The notes beneath the pieces are model-generated. The model was given only the letters and a program-made list of their open reading frames with translations, was not told the DNA's origin and did not search any database. From NCBI RefSeq assembly GCF_001544915.2, contig NZ_FCOE02000010.1, forward strand, positions 1-64,000: a stretch of DNA of 64,000 nt, in the 5' to 3' direction. Of the stretch, positions 45,452-54,453 are shown in pieces. This DNA is from Caballeronia pedi (lineage in GTDB: Bacteria > Pseudomonadota > Gammaproteobacteria > Burkholderiales > Burkholderiaceae). Every line of letters begins with the position of its first letter. The first letter of the stretch is position 1. A program made the translations under genes and the position numbers.

Positions 45452-46351
45452 ATGGAACTCCGACTCCTGCGCGCCTTCCTCACGATCGCCGATCTGCGCC
45501 ATTTCGGCCGCGCATCCGAAGCGCTGCATCTGAGTCAGCCCGCGCTCAGCAAGCAGGTCGCCGCGCTCGAAGCGAGCCTCGGCGCGCGCCTGTTCGAACG
45601 CGGCCGTCACGGCGCGGATCTGACGACGTTCGGCGCGAGCTTTCTCGCCGATGCCCAGACGCTGGTGCGCGACGCCGACGCCGTACTCGCCCGCGCGCGC
45701 GAGGCCGCGAACGGCACGCGCGGCTTTCTGCGCGTCGGCCTGTGCTTGTCGACGCTCACGCATGTGCCGAAGCTGATCGCCGAGTTTCGCGTGCTCAATC
45801 CGGGCGTGAGCATCACGCTGCACGATCTTTCGTCGCATGAGCAGACGCGCCGCATCCTCGCCAACAAGCTCGATGTGGGATTCATGCGCATGCCGGCCGG
45901 CGCCGGGCTTGCGGGTTTCACCGTGCTCGACGAGACGCTAGCGCTCGCCGTGCCGGAGCACACGCGCTTCAAGCGTCTGCCCGCCGATCTCGATGAACTG
46001 AACGAGCCGGGTTTCATCGCGCTGTCGCGCACGCGCGGGCCGGGCCTCGCCGCGCAGATCGACCGCTGGTGCGCCGCGCACGGCTTCGTGCCGCGCGTGA
46101 TCCAGGAAGCGGACGATATCCAGTCCGTGCTGGCGTCGGTGGCGGGCGGCGTGGGCGCGGCCTTTTTGCCGTCGCGCGCGCAATATCTGCTGCGCGATGC
46201 GCGCGTGCTGACCCTGCGCGATCAGGCCGCGCGATGGCGCGTCGGGCTTGCGTGGCAGGCCGAGCGCGATGATACGGTGACGCAACGTTTCGTCGCGTTC
46301 ATGAAAGCGCGCGTGAAGGAACTGAAGGCGCGCACTACGCTCGACGGTTGA
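45452..46351 (+). CDS. LysR-family transcriptional regulator
   Basis: A 299-residue LysR-type regulator with N-terminal helix-turn-helix (FLTIADLRHFGRASEALHLS, QPALSKQVAALEASLGARLF) and a substrate-binding effector domain (about 90-290). It belongs to the BenM/CatM-like subgroup by general appearance. It is divergent from the nitrilase-like/CodA-like gene pair, which it probably regulates. Its last 17 nt overlap the 3' end of the convergent GNAT gene. Confidence 0.92.
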   Translation: MELRLLRAFLTIADLRHFGRASEALHLSQPALSKQVAALEASLGARLFERGRHGADLTTFGASFLADAQTLVRDADAVLARAREAANGTRGFLRVGLCLSTLTHVPKLIAEFRVLNPGVSITLHDLSSHEQTRRILANKLDVGFMRMPAGAGLAGFTVLDETLALAVPEHTRFKRLPADLDELNEPGFIALSRTRGPGLAAQIDRWCAAHGFVPRVIQEADDIQSVLASVAGGVGAAFLPSRAQYLLRDARVLTLRDQAARWRVGLAWQAERDDTVTQRFVAFMKARVKELKARTTLDG

Positions 46352-46919
46352 GCTTCGCGAGCAGCATCGCTTTCACGCCGGGCCATTCGTCGTCGATGAT
46401 CGAAAAGCGCACCGAGTTGCGCTTGCGGCCGTCGGGCATGATGCGCTCGTGCCGCACGATGCCCTCCTGTTTCGCGCCGATGCCGAGGATCGCCGCGCGC
46501 GATTTTTCGTTGAGCTCGTCGGTGGTGAATTGCACGCGCACGCAGTGCATCGCTTCGAACGCGTGGGTCAGGAGCAAAACCTTCGCCTCCGTGTTGATGC
46601 CCGTGCGCTGCGTCGATGCCGCGAGCCACGTATGGCCGATCTCGAGCTTGCGGTTCGCGCGATCGATCTTCCAGTAACGCGTGCTTCCGACGACACGATC
46701 ATCGCCGGTTCGGACGATCACGAACGGCATGACCGTGCCCGCATCGCGGCCGGCGAGCGCCGTGTCTATATAACGGTCGATCGTGTCTTCGTTCGGCACG
46801 ACCGTCACGCTGAGGTTCCAGAGTTCGCCATCGGCGGCGGCAGCGAGCAAGGCGGCGCGGTCATCGCGTTGCAGCGGGCGAAGCGTGACGCGTTCGCCGG
46901 TCAGAGTGGGTTGTGGCAT
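46335..46919 (-). CDS. GNAT-family N-acetyltransferase (RimJ/RimL type)
   Basis: A 194-residue GNAT protein resembling RimJ/RimL-type acetyltransferases (GERVTLRPLQRDDRAALLAA, then IGHTWLAASTQRTGINTEAK as the acetyl-CoA-binding region and a C-terminal GAKQEGIVRHERIMPDGRKR). The substrate is unknown. The start at 46919 is the ATG at the beginning of the domain. It ends inside the end of the convergent LysR gene. Confidence 0.9.
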   Translation of the reverse strand: MPQPTLTGERVTLRPLQRDDRAALLAAAADGELWNLSVTVVPNEDTIDRYIDTALAGRDAGTVMPFVIVRTGDDRVVGSTRYWKIDRANRKLEIGHTWLAASTQRTGINTEAKVLLLTHAFEAMHCVRVQFTTDELNEKSRAAILGIGAKQEGIVRHERIMPDGRKRNSVRFSIIDDEWPGVKAMLLAKLNRRA

Positions 46920-47097
46920 CGGATGCGAGCGGGTTGGTCGTGAGACGCCATCATAATTCGTCGCGCTACGCCTGCGAAGGCAACCGACGCGCAGGATCGC
47001 GCGCCGTCGCTTAATGGGTATCATGCTGGATCGAAGTCGAACGCAACTGCCGCTCGTCAGCCAGCAGACGACATCAAACCAACACCCTGTTCACGCA

Positions 47098-47880
47098 ATG
47101 AAAATCGCCACCTGGAACGTCAACTCCCTCAAAGTCCGCCAGCAGCACGTCATCGACTGGCTCGCGCTCTCGGGCGTCGATGTGTTGTGCCTTCAGGAAC
47201 TCAAGCTCCCCGACGAAAAATTCCCGCGCGCCGAACTCGAAGCCGCCGGCTACAAAAGCTGGTTCGCCGGGCAGAAGACCTATAACGGCGTCGGCATTCT
47301 GGTGCGCGCCGATGCCGGCTTCGAAGTCGATGAAATCGGCGTCGTGCGCAACATCCCCGGATTCGAGGACTTGCAGCAACGCGTGATCGCCGCGACGATC
47401 GACGGCGTGCGGATCATCTCCGCCTATTTCCCGAACGGACAGGCGCCCGGCTCCGAGAAGTTCGCCTACAAGATGCGCTGGCTCGATGCGCTGCGCGAAT
47501 GGCTGCGCGAGGACATGGCGCGTCACCCGCAGCTCGCGCTGCTGGGCGATTACAACATCGCGCCGGAAGACCGCGACGTGCACGATCCGAAGGCGTGGGA
47601 AGGACAGAATCTCGTCTCGCCCGAAGAGCGCGCGCACTTCGCGCAACTCGTCGAACTCGGCCTGACCGATGCCTTTCGCAAGTTCGAACAGCCCGAGAAG
47701 CTCTTCACGTGGTGGGACTATCGGATGCTGGCTTTTCGCCGCAACGCGGGACTTCGCATCGATCACATTCTGCTGTCGGAGCAACTGGCGGCGCGCTGCT
47801 CATCGTGCGAAGTCGACAGAGTGCCGCGCAAATGGGATCAACCGTCGGACCACGCACCCGTGATCGCGACGATCGACTGA
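47098..47880 (+). CDS. xthA: Exodeoxyribonuclease III
   Basis: A 260-residue exonuclease III / AP endonuclease of the EEP superfamily, used in base excision repair. Conserved segments are MKIATWNVNSLKVR, LCLQELKLPDEKFP with catalytic Glu, ALLGDYNIAPEDRDVHDP and the final SDHAPVIATID with catalytic His. Length is normal. The ATG at 47098 begins the first beta strand exactly. It is convergent with ntrC, 18 bp apart. Confidence 0.95.
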   Translation: MKIATWNVNSLKVRQQHVIDWLALSGVDVLCLQELKLPDEKFPRAELEAAGYKSWFAGQKTYNGVGILVRADAGFEVDEIGVVRNIPGFEDLQQRVIAATIDGVRIISAYFPNGQAPGSEKFAYKMRWLDALREWLREDMARHPQLALLGDYNIAPEDRDVHDPKAWEGQNLVSPEERAHFAQLVELGLTDAFRKFEQPEKLFTWWDYRMLAFRRNAGLRIDHILLSEQLAARCSSCEVDRVPRKWDQPSDHAPVIATID

Positions 47881-47898
47881 TCCCGGTTCAAACGACGA

Positions 47899-49377
47899 TC
47901 ACGCGTCGAGATGCAGCTCCTGAATCTTGCGCGTGATCGTATTGCGGCCGATACCCAGCCGCTCCGCCGCTTCCACCTTGCGCCCGCGCGTGAAGTCGAG
48001 CGCCTCGCGAATCACCGCCGCTTCGAAACGGCGCGCGAGTTCGTCCATTACATCGGCGGAATTTTCGCGTAAGAGACGCGCAACTTCCGTGCGCAAGCCG
48101 TTCTCCCACACGCCCGCCGGCGAGCCCGCGACCGGCGCAGCAGCGGCACCGTTGGTGACCGCTGGTGTCGGCGCGACCGAGCCATCGGTCGACACCGCGA
48201 TGCTCTCCGCCGCATATTCCTGGCGCGGCGTGAGATCGGGCGGCAGATCCTTCTGCTCGATCACCTGCGCGGGCGCCATCACCGTGAGCCAGTTGCACAG
48301 GTTCTCCAGCTGACGCACGTTGCCCGGAAACGGCAGCGACGCGAGATACGCCAGCGCGCTATCGGACACGCGCTTGGGCTCGACGCCCAGATCGCGCGCG
48401 CTCTTCTGCAGGAAATGACGCGTCAGCAGCGGAATATCTTCGCTACGCTCGCGCAGCGCCGGCAAGCGCAGGCGAATCACATTCAGGCGGTGATACAAGT
48501 CCTCGCGGAACAGCCCTTGCCGCACGCGCGATTCGAGATTCTGATGCGTCGCCGCGATCACGCGCACGTTCGCCTTCAGCGGATTGTGCCCGCCCACGCG
48601 ATAGAACTGTCCGTCCGACAGCACGCGCAACAGACGCGTCTGCAAATCGAACGGCATATCGCCGATTTCATCGAGAAAGAGCGTGCCGTTCTCGGCCTGC
48701 TCGAAGCGGCCCTGACGCATCGCCTGCGCGCCGGTGAACGCGCCGCGCTCGTGGCCGAACAGTTCGGACTCCAGCAGATCCTTCGGAATCGCCGCCGTGT
48801 TCAGCGCGATGAACGGTCCGTTCGCGCGTGGGCTATGTCGGTGCAAGGCGCGCGCGACAAGCTCCTTTCCGGTGCCTGATTCGCCCGTGATGAGCACGGT
48901 CGCCGCGGAGTGCGACAGCCGGCCGATCGCGCGGAACATGTCCTGCATCGCGGGCGCCTGACCCAGCATTTCGGGCGTCTCGGTCACGCGTTCATCGACG
49001 GCCGCTTCGCCGCGCATGCTTTCGTCGACGGCGCGGCGGATCAGCTCGACCGCCTTGTCGACGTCGAACGGCTTGGCGAGGTACTCGAACGCGCCGCCCT
49101 GGAACGCAGCGACCGCGCTGTCCAGATCCGAGAACGCCGTCATGATGATGACGGGCAAGCCCGGCAAGCGGTCGCGCACGGTCTGCAGTAATTCGAGCCC
49201 GGAGCCGCCCGGCATGCGGATATCGGAGACGAGCACTTGCGGGCTTTCTCCTTCGAGCGCGGCAAGCGCGTCGCGCACGCCGGAGAAGCTGCGCGTGGTG
49301 AAGTTTTCTCGTGCGAGCGCCTTTTCCAGCACCCAGCGGATGGATTGGTCGTCGTCTACTATCCAGATCGGCTTCAT
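47899..49377 (-). CDS. ntrC: Nitrogen regulation response regulator NtrC
   Basis: A 492-residue sigma-54 activator. The receiver domain (1-120) has the phospho-acceptor Asp in [11 protein letters not shown]. The AAA+ domain carries Walker A GESGTGKE and the sigma-54 contact loop GAFTGA ([14 protein letters not shown]). A Fis-type helix-turn-helix is at the C-terminus ([20 protein letters not shown]). A Pro/Ala-rich linker of about 40 residues separates the last two. Phosphorylated by NtrB, it activates glnA and other nitrogen genes. It lies 109 bp after ntrB. Confidence 0.97.
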   Translation of the reverse strand: MKPIWIVDDDQSIRWVLEKALARENFTTRSFSGVRDALAALEGESPQVLVSDIRMPGGSGLELLQTVRDRLPGLPVIIMTAFSDLDSAVAAFQGGAFEYLAKPFDVDKAVELIRRAVDESMRGEAAVDERVTETPEMLGQAPAMQDMFRAIGRLSHSAATVLITGESGTGKELVARALHRHSPRANGPFIALNTAAIPKDLLESELFGHERGAFTGAQAMRQGRFEQAENGTLFLDEIGDMPFDLQTRLLRVLSDGQFYRVGGHNPLKANVRVIAATHQNLESRVRQGLFREDLYHRLNVIRLRLPALRERSEDIPLLTRHFLQKSARDLGVEPKRVSDSALAYLASLPFPGNVRQLENLCNWLTVMAPAQVIEQKDLPPDLTPRQEYAAESIAVSTDGSVAPTPAVTNGAAAAPVAGSPAGVWENGLRTEVARLLRENSADVMDELARRFEAAVIREALDFTRGRKVEAAERLGIGRNTITRKIQELHLDA

Positions 49378-49486
49378 ATCGTTCGGCGAGATGTCTTCGT
49401 ATGGTTCGGTGTGAGCCCGTCGAAACGGTCAGGCTTCGAAGCCCGATGTGTCACATGCTTGTCGTGACGTCGCTGGTCGATCGTGA

Positions 49487-50629
49487 TCAATTCTCAAACG
49501 GCAACAAAATGGCGAATTCGGTGCAGCCCGGTTTGCTCTCCACTTCGATCAAGCCATCGTGCTGATGCACGAACGATTGCGCGAGCGTGAGGCCGAGACC
49601 GCTGCCGTCTTCCCGGCCCGACACGAGCGGAAAGAAGATCCGGTCGCGGATCTCGCTGGGGATGCCCGGACCGTTGTCAGTGATATGCAAGTCCAATGCC
49701 AGTTTGTGCAGCTTTTTGCCGATCGTCACCTTGCGCGCGATGCGCGTGCGCAGTTCGATCTTCGCATCGCCCTGTGAAATGCGTTCCTTCAGCGCTTCGG
49801 CCGCGTTGCGCACGATGTTCAGCAACGCCTGGATCAACTGCTCCTTGTCGCCGCGCAAATCGGGCACGCTGACGTCGTAGTCGCGCTCGATCGTGAGGCC
49901 GCGCGGAAACTCCGCGAGGATCACCGCGCGCACGCGCTCGCACACTTCGTGGATGTTCACATCGCCGACGATATGCGGATGCCGGTGCGGCTCCAGCAAT
50001 CTGTCGACGAGCGTCTGCAGGCGATCCGATTCCTTGATGATGACCTGCGTGTACTCGCGCAACTCGTCGCGTTCACGGGCGCCCAGCTCGAATTCGAGCA
50101 GTTGCGCCGCGCCGCGAATGCCGCCGAGCGGATTCTTGATTTCGTGCGCGAGATTGCGGATCAGTTGCTTGTTGACCGCGGTGAGATCGTGGATGCGCTC
50201 TTCGCGATCGGTGCGCAAATGGCGCTCGTTCTCGAACAGTTCGAGCAGCACGTAGTCGGGCGCCGCTTCCAGATAACCGACGATCGCATGCACATGCACC
50301 GGTTCGCGCGTCTGACGCTCGAGCACCGCGTCGAGGCGCGTCGCGTTGAAGCGGTTCTCCGCGATCGATGCGATCGTGGTCGCCATCTCGTCCGCGTTGG
50401 CGAACAGATCCGGCCAGTTCATCTGCGTCAATTGCTTGCGCGACATCTCCAGCATCGATTCCGCCGAAGGGTTCGCGTAGGCAATCCTCAGGTGGCGCAT
50501 GTCGAGCACGAGGACGACCGTGGGCAGTGCTTCGAGTCCCGGCAGCAGACCGGTCGTCGAGAGGTGCGAGTCGTCGGAGAGCGCGTCGGCGTGGCCTTTG
50601 CGTGCCTTGATGAGGTTCTTTAGCACCAT
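49487..50629 (-). CDS. ntrB: Nitrogen regulation sensor histidine kinase NtrB
   Basis: A 380-residue cytoplasmic kinase/phosphatase. The PAS domain (about 30-140) includes VVLVLDMRHLRIAYANPSAE. The H box is NLAHEIKNPLGGIRGAAQLL, followed by N box IVRNAAEAL and G boxes DNGPGIP and GSGLGLTLAQSFVHQHDGLI. It phosphorylates NtrC when nitrogen is short and is controlled by PII proteins. There is no membrane segment. It is downstream of glnA but separated by a strong terminator. Confidence 0.97.
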   Translation of the reverse strand: MVLKNLIKARKGHADALSDDSHLSTTGLLPGLEALPTVVLVLDMRHLRIAYANPSAESMLEMSRKQLTQMNWPDLFANADEMATTIASIAENRFNATRLDAVLERQTREPVHVHAIVGYLEAAPDYVLLELFENERHLRTDREERIHDLTAVNKQLIRNLAHEIKNPLGGIRGAAQLLEFELGARERDELREYTQVIIKESDRLQTLVDRLLEPHRHPHIVGDVNIHEVCERVRAVILAEFPRGLTIERDYDVSVPDLRGDKEQLIQALLNIVRNAAEALKERISQGDAKIELRTRIARKVTIGKKLHKLALDLHITDNGPGIPSEIRDRIFFPLVSGREDGSGLGLTLAQSFVHQHDGLIEVESKPGCTEFAILLPFEN

Positions 50630-50695
50630 CGAGCAGTGAATGAGGTCGTTCGTGACACCGATCTTCTTGTCGATCTATGACATTGCGGCGATTAA

Positions 50696-50721
50696 AAAAG
50701 GGACGGCGCGCCGTCCCTTTT
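50696..50721 (-). terminator. Terminator of glnA
   Basis: A perfect 26-nt palindrome flanked by A and T runs, between the glnA stop (50793) and the ntrB start. Readthrough or a separate promoter must feed ntrBC. Confidence 0.88.
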
Positions 50722-50792
50722 CTTCACTGCATCGCATGCGTCGCGCGCTTCATCGGACTACTTTCGACGATACGCGCTTCGATCATGCCGCT

Positions 50793-52208
50793 TTAGAGCG
50801 AGTAGTACATCTCGAACTCGATCGGATGCACCGACTGACGATAACGCTGCAACTCCTGCGTCTTCAGTTCGATGTAGGCGTCGAGCATCGAATCCGTGAA
50901 CACGCCGCCGCGCGTCAGGAACTCGCGATCCGCGTCGAGCGCGTCGAGTGCCTGGTCGAGGCCCGCGCACACGGTCGGGATCTTCTTGTCTTCTTCCGGC
51001 GGCAGGTCGTACAGATTCTTGTCCGCGGCTTCGCCCGGATGAATCTTGTTCTGCACGCCGTCGAGACCCGCCATCATCAGTGCCGAGAAGCACAGGTACG
51101 GGTTCGCGAGCGGGTCCGGGAAGCGCGTTTCGATACGGCGGCCCTTCGGGTTGCTCACGTGCGGAATACGGATCGATGCCGAACGGTTGCGAGCCGAGTA
51201 AGCCAGCTTCACGGGCGCTTCGAAGTGCGGCACGAGACGCTTGTACGAGTTCGTACCCGGGTTCGTGATCGCGTTCAGCGCGCGCGCATGCTTGATGATC
51301 CCGCCGATGTAGAACAGCGCGAATTCCGACAGGCCAGCGTAGCCGTTGCCCGCGAACAGGTTCTGGCCGTCCTTCCAGATCGACTGGTGAACGTGCATGC
51401 CCGAGCCGTTGTCGCCGACGATCGGCTTCGGCATGAAGGTCGCCGTCTTGCCGTACGTGTGCGCCACGTTATGGATGATGTACTTCATTTGCTGCAGCCA
51501 GTCCGCGCGCTGAACCAGCGTCGAGAACTTGGTGCCGATTTCGTTCTGGCCCTGGCCCGCCACTTCGTGGTGGTGCACTTCGACCGGAATGCCGATCTGT
51601 TCGAGCAGCAGACACATTTCCGAGCGGATGTCCTGGAACGTGTCGACAGGCGCTACCGGGAAGTAGCCGCCCTTCGTGCCCGGACGGTGACCCGTGTTGC
51701 CGCCTTCGAATTCCTTCGCCGACGACCACGGCGCTTCTTCCGAGCCGATCTTCACGAACGTGCCCGACTGGTCCGTGTTCCACTGCACCGAGTCGAAAAT
51801 GAAGAACTCCGGCTCCGGACCGAAGAAGGCGGTGTCGCCCAGGCCCGAGCTCTTGAGATAGGCTTCCGCGCGGCGTGCCAGCGAACGCGGGTCGCGCTCG
51901 TAGCCCTTGCCGTCGGCGGGTTCGACCACGTCGCAGGTCAGAACCAGCGTGGACTCTTCGTAGAACGGGTCGATGAACGCGGTGTCCGCGTCCGGCACGA
52001 GCAGCATGTCCGACGCTTCGATGCCCTTCCAGCCTGCGATGGACGAACCGTCGAAAGCGTGGCCGCTTTCAAATTTGTCTTCGTCGAATGCCGAGACCGG
52101 CACGGATACGTGTTGTTCTTTGCCGCGCGTGTCGGTGAAGCGGAAGTCGACGAACTTGACGTCCTCGTCCTTGACGAGTTGCATGACGTCGGCCACGGAT
52201 TTACTCAT
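50793..52208 (-). CDS. glnA: Glutamine synthetase, type I
   Basis: A 471-residue GS-I that makes glutamine from glutamate and ammonia. Signature sequences are [17 protein letters not shown], the ATP-binding [20 protein letters not shown] and the [15 protein letters not shown] region. The tyrosine in NLYDLPPEE is the adenylylation site, indicating the adenylylated beta subtype. It is controlled by a sigma-54 promoter with NtrC sites upstream, and NtrB/NtrC are encoded just downstream. Confidence 0.97.
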   Translation of the reverse strand: MSKSVADVMQLVKDEDVKFVDFRFTDTRGKEQHVSVPVSAFDEDKFESGHAFDGSSIAGWKGIEASDMLLVPDADTAFIDPFYEESTLVLTCDVVEPADGKGYERDPRSLARRAEAYLKSSGLGDTAFFGPEPEFFIFDSVQWNTDQSGTFVKIGSEEAPWSSAKEFEGGNTGHRPGTKGGYFPVAPVDTFQDIRSEMCLLLEQIGIPVEVHHHEVAGQGQNEIGTKFSTLVQRADWLQQMKYIIHNVAHTYGKTATFMPKPIVGDNGSGMHVHQSIWKDGQNLFAGNGYAGLSEFALFYIGGIIKHARALNAITNPGTNSYKRLVPHFEAPVKLAYSARNRSASIRIPHVSNPKGRRIETRFPDPLANPYLCFSALMMAGLDGVQNKIHPGEAADKNLYDLPPEEDKKIPTVCAGLDQALDALDADREFLTRGGVFTDSMLDAYIELKTQELQRYRQSVHPIEFEMYYSL

Positions 52209-52293
52209 TACCTATCTCCTGATTAACAAAAGTCGGCGAATCGCTTCGCCGCCCCGACCAATCCTGTACATCGATTCAATCGAGGATCGAAAA

Positions 52294-52308
52294 GCAGCTT
52301 CCGTGCCA
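52294..52308 (-). promoter_or_regulatory. Sigma-54 promoter of glnA
   Basis: The minus strand reads TGGCACGGAAGCTGC, matching TGGCAC-N5-TTGC with one change and correct GG-to-GC spacing. The start site would fall near 52282, about 75 nt before the glnA ATG. Confidence 0.85.
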
Positions 52309-52406
52309 AGCGCACCAACTTTGCGCTAAGCGCTTGAAGCAGCGCACGTTTTGAATGACACCACTTCGCGTTGCCGGACGGTCGATCGTTTGTCGTCCGC
52401 TTGTCT

Positions 52407-52423
52407 CGCACCTTTCTGGTGCG
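52407..52423 (-). promoter_or_regulatory. NtrC-like binding site 1
   Basis: CGCACC-TTTCT-GGTGCG is a perfect dyad of the NtrC type (TGCACC-N5-GGTGCA), about 100 bp upstream of the glnA sigma-54 promoter. Confidence 0.75.
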
Positions 52424-52447
52424 CTCCGGATTATGCAGTCTTACTAA

Positions 52448-52464
52448 AGCACCGTTTGCGTGCA
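52448..52464 (-). promoter_or_regulatory. NtrC-like binding site 2
   Basis: AGCACCGTTTGCGTGCA matches 10 of the 12 fixed positions of TGCACC-N5-GGTGCA. It lies about 140 bp upstream of the sigma-54 promoter. Confidence 0.65.
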
Positions 52465-52465
52465 T

Positions 52466-52482
52466 TGCACCAATAATGCGCA
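52466..52482 (-). promoter_or_regulatory. NtrC-like binding site 3
   Basis: TGCACCAATAATGCGCA keeps a perfect left half and a weaker right half of the NtrC dyad, 18 bp from site 2 start to start. Confidence 0.5.
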
Positions 52483-52566
52483 TTCGCCGTCTGGCCGGAC
52501 GCCCATCCGATCGCCCGACGCGCCACGCTAGAATGATTCTTTGCGCTTAACGGAGGCCGACACATC

Positions 52567-53031
52567 ATGAGCACGCTCGAACAACTGTATAGCCAGGCCG
52601 GCAGACGCGCCGCCGACAGCAATCTGACCTATGCGGGCGCCTTCTCGCCCGCCGAGGCGTTCGAACTGCTGCAGCTCGACCCGCGCGTACGCCTGATCGA
52701 TGTGCGCACGCGCGCCGAACTCGACTGGGTCGGCCGTCCGGCGATCGATGGCGCGCAGTACGCGCATATCGAATGGATCCGCTACCCCGGCTCGGTGCCG
52801 AACGCCGAGTTTATCGAACAATTGCGGCAGGTCGCCACCCCGGATACGCCAGTCGTGTTTTTGTGTCGCAGCGCCGCGCGTTCGAAACTGGCGGCAGTGG
52901 CGGCGCAGAAGGAAGGCTATGCGCAGGCGTATGACCTGCTGGAAGGCTTCGAAGGCGACAAGGATGGGCAGGGACATCGGAAAACCGTGGCGGGATGGTG
53001 TTTTCGCGGGCTGCCGTGGATTGGGGCTTGA
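52567..53031 (+). CDS. Rhodanese-like domain protein
   Basis: A 154-residue single-domain rhodanese. The domain runs from about residue 27 to 150, with the catalytic Cys100 in the active-site loop CRSAARS. Such proteins move sulfur as a persulfide; the acceptor is unknown. Shine-Dalgarno GGAGGC supports the ATG. It is divergent from glnA, and the three NtrC-like dyads lie 85-160 bp before its start, so nitrogen control of this gene is possible. Confidence 0.9.
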   Translation: MSTLEQLYSQAGRRAADSNLTYAGAFSPAEAFELLQLDPRVRLIDVRTRAELDWVGRPAIDGAQYAHIEWIRYPGSVPNAEFIEQLRQVATPDTPVVFLCRSAARSKLAAVAAQKEGYAQAYDLLEGFEGDKDGQGHRKTVAGWCFRGLPWIGA

Positions 53032-53067
53032 GTTCAGCGCATCGCTCATCCATGCATGCAGGTCTTC

Positions 53068-53089
53068 TATAATGAAGGCATTGCATTCA
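53068..53089 (+). promoter_or_regulatory. Toxin-antitoxin promoter with overlapping dyad operator
   Basis: A perfect TATAAT (53068-53073) overlaps a 17-bp dyad TGAAGGCATTGCATTCA (53073-53089) that is symmetric but for one base pair. Its place over the start site fits autorepression by the antitoxin. Confidence 0.55.
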
Positions 53090-53103
53090 AAATGGTGAAT
53101 GAG

Positions 53104-53358
53104 ATGGCTATGCTAACTGTACGGAATTTGCCTGATGAGGTGCACCGGGCTCTACGATTGCGCGCGGCGGAACACGGCCGGAGCACCGAAGCAGAAGTAC
53201 GCGACATACTGGAAGCCGCCGTGAAGCCGGAGGGACGCGTAAAACTCGGTTCGTTCCTGACTGGGTTCGGTCGTGAGTCCGGTTTGAGCGACCACGAGTT
53301 CGCCATCTTCGAGAACATCCGTGACCGGACGCCGGCCAAGCCTGTGAGTTTCGAATGA
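53104..53358 (+). CDS. FitA-like ribbon-helix-helix antitoxin
   Basis: An 84-residue antitoxin. The N-terminal ribbon-helix-helix reads LTVRNLPDEVHRALRLRAAE, then HGRSTEAEVRDIL, the typical FitA/VapB DNA-binding segment. The C-terminal half should wrap the toxin. The ATG at 53104 is preferred because GGTGA lies 7 bases upstream; an ATG two codons later is also possible. It overlaps the toxin start as ATGA. Confidence 0.88.
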   Translation: MAMLTVRNLPDEVHRALRLRAAEHGRSTEAEVRDILEAAVKPEGRVKLGSFLTGFGRESGLSDHEFAIFENIRDRTPAKPVSFE

Positions 53359-53771
53359 TCTTGCTGGATACGAACGTGGTCTCCGAGTTGTTTCGTCTGG
53401 CTCCGGATATGAAGGTCATCGAATGGATCGATGCGCAGCCGCTGCAAACGCTCTATTTGTCCGCGATCACCGTGGCGGAGATGCGATGGGGCGTCGCACA
53501 GCTCCCTGCTGGCAAGCGACGTGATGCGCTGAACGCGAAGCTCGAAGAGGGCTTGCTGCCGCTGGTCGCGACACGCGTATTGCCGTTCGACATCGACTGC
53601 GCTCAAAGCTACGCCGATCTGATGACAAAAGCCCGCGCCGAAGGGCGTGGCGTCGCACTGGCGGACGGCCTCATCGCCGCAGTCGCCGCTGCCAAAGGTC
53701 TCGCCGTCGCCACTCGCGACACATCGCCTTTCGAGGCCGCAGGTCTGAAAGTGTTCAACCCTTGGGATTAG
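53355..53771 (+). CDS. FitB/VapC-like PIN-domain toxin
   Basis: A 138-residue PIN-domain ribonuclease. The four acidic metal-binding residues are all present: Asp5 (LLDTN), Glu42 (VAEMRWG), Asp104 (LADGLIAA) and Asp122 (ATRDTSPFE). It is expected to cut RNA when free of its antitoxin. Translation is coupled to the antitoxin by a 4-nt overlap. The last 17 nt overlap the end of convergent cutC. Confidence 0.93.
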   Translation: MILLDTNVVSELFRLAPDMKVIEWIDAQPLQTLYLSAITVAEMRWGVAQLPAGKRRDALNAKLEEGLLPLVATRVLPFDIDCAQSYADLMTKARAEGRGVALADGLIAAVAAAKGLAVATRDTSPFEAAGLKVFNPWD

Positions 53772-54453
53772 GCAAAAGTCCGCGCACGCGCCTGACGCTC
53801 TCCTCGTCGACCGGCGCGAGTCCTTTCCCGCCGACTCTGACGCCCGAGCCGAAATGCACCGCGCGCACGCCCGTCGATGCGACGAACGGCGCGACCGCAT
53901 CGACGGTCAGTCCCGCGCCCGCCAGCACCGTGCAGCGCGTCCCGGCCGCCTTCCCGACGAGTTGCGCGATCGTGCCCTGCGCGTCCAGCACCGACGGCTT
54001 GCCGCCCGACGTCAGCACGTTCGTCACGGCATCGAATCGCAGCAGCGTATCGAATGCGGCGAACAGATCGCGCGCTTCGTCGAATGCGCGATGGAAGGTG
54101 ACCTGCAAACCATCCGCGGCTTCGATCACGCGCGCGAGACCTTCCGTGTCGATATCGCCATTCGCGCTCAGCATGCCCGTGACGATCGCGTTCGCCCGCG
54201 TTTTCGCGATCGCGCGCACGTCGCGGAGGATGACCGCGTAGTCATCGGCATCGTAGACGAACGAGCGGCTGTGCGGCCGCACGATCACGTTCACCGGAAT
54301 ATCGACCGCATCCACCACGGCTTCGATCAGACCGATGCTCGGCGTCAGCCCACCCTCGCCCATCGCGGTGACGAGTTCGAGCCGGTCGGCGCCGCCGCCT
54401 TGTGCCGCACGTGCATCGGAAACGGTCGTCGCGATGACTTCCAGCAAGGTCAC
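53755..54453 (-). CDS. cutC: CutC-family protein
   Basis: A 232-residue TIM-barrel protein of the CutC family, once linked to copper homeostasis though its true activity is unclear. Conserved parts are GGADRLELVTAMGEGGLTPS, VNVIVRPHSRSF and FHRAFDEARD. The start is GTG at 54453, overlapping the stop of the upstream gene as GTGA; no ATG is suitably placed. It ends in a 17-nt overlap with the PIN toxin gene. Confidence 0.9.
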   Translation of the reverse strand: MTLLEVIATTVSDARAAQGGGADRLELVTAMGEGGLTPSIGLIEAVVDAVDIPVNVIVRPHSRSFVYDADDYAVILRDVRAIAKTRANAIVTGMLSANGDIDTEGLARVIEAADGLQVTFHRAFDEARDLFAAFDTLLRFDAVTNVLTSGGKPSVLDAQGTIAQLVGKAAGTRCTVLAGAGLTVDAVAPFVASTGVRAVHFGSGVRVGGKGLAPVDEESVRRVRGLLPNPKG

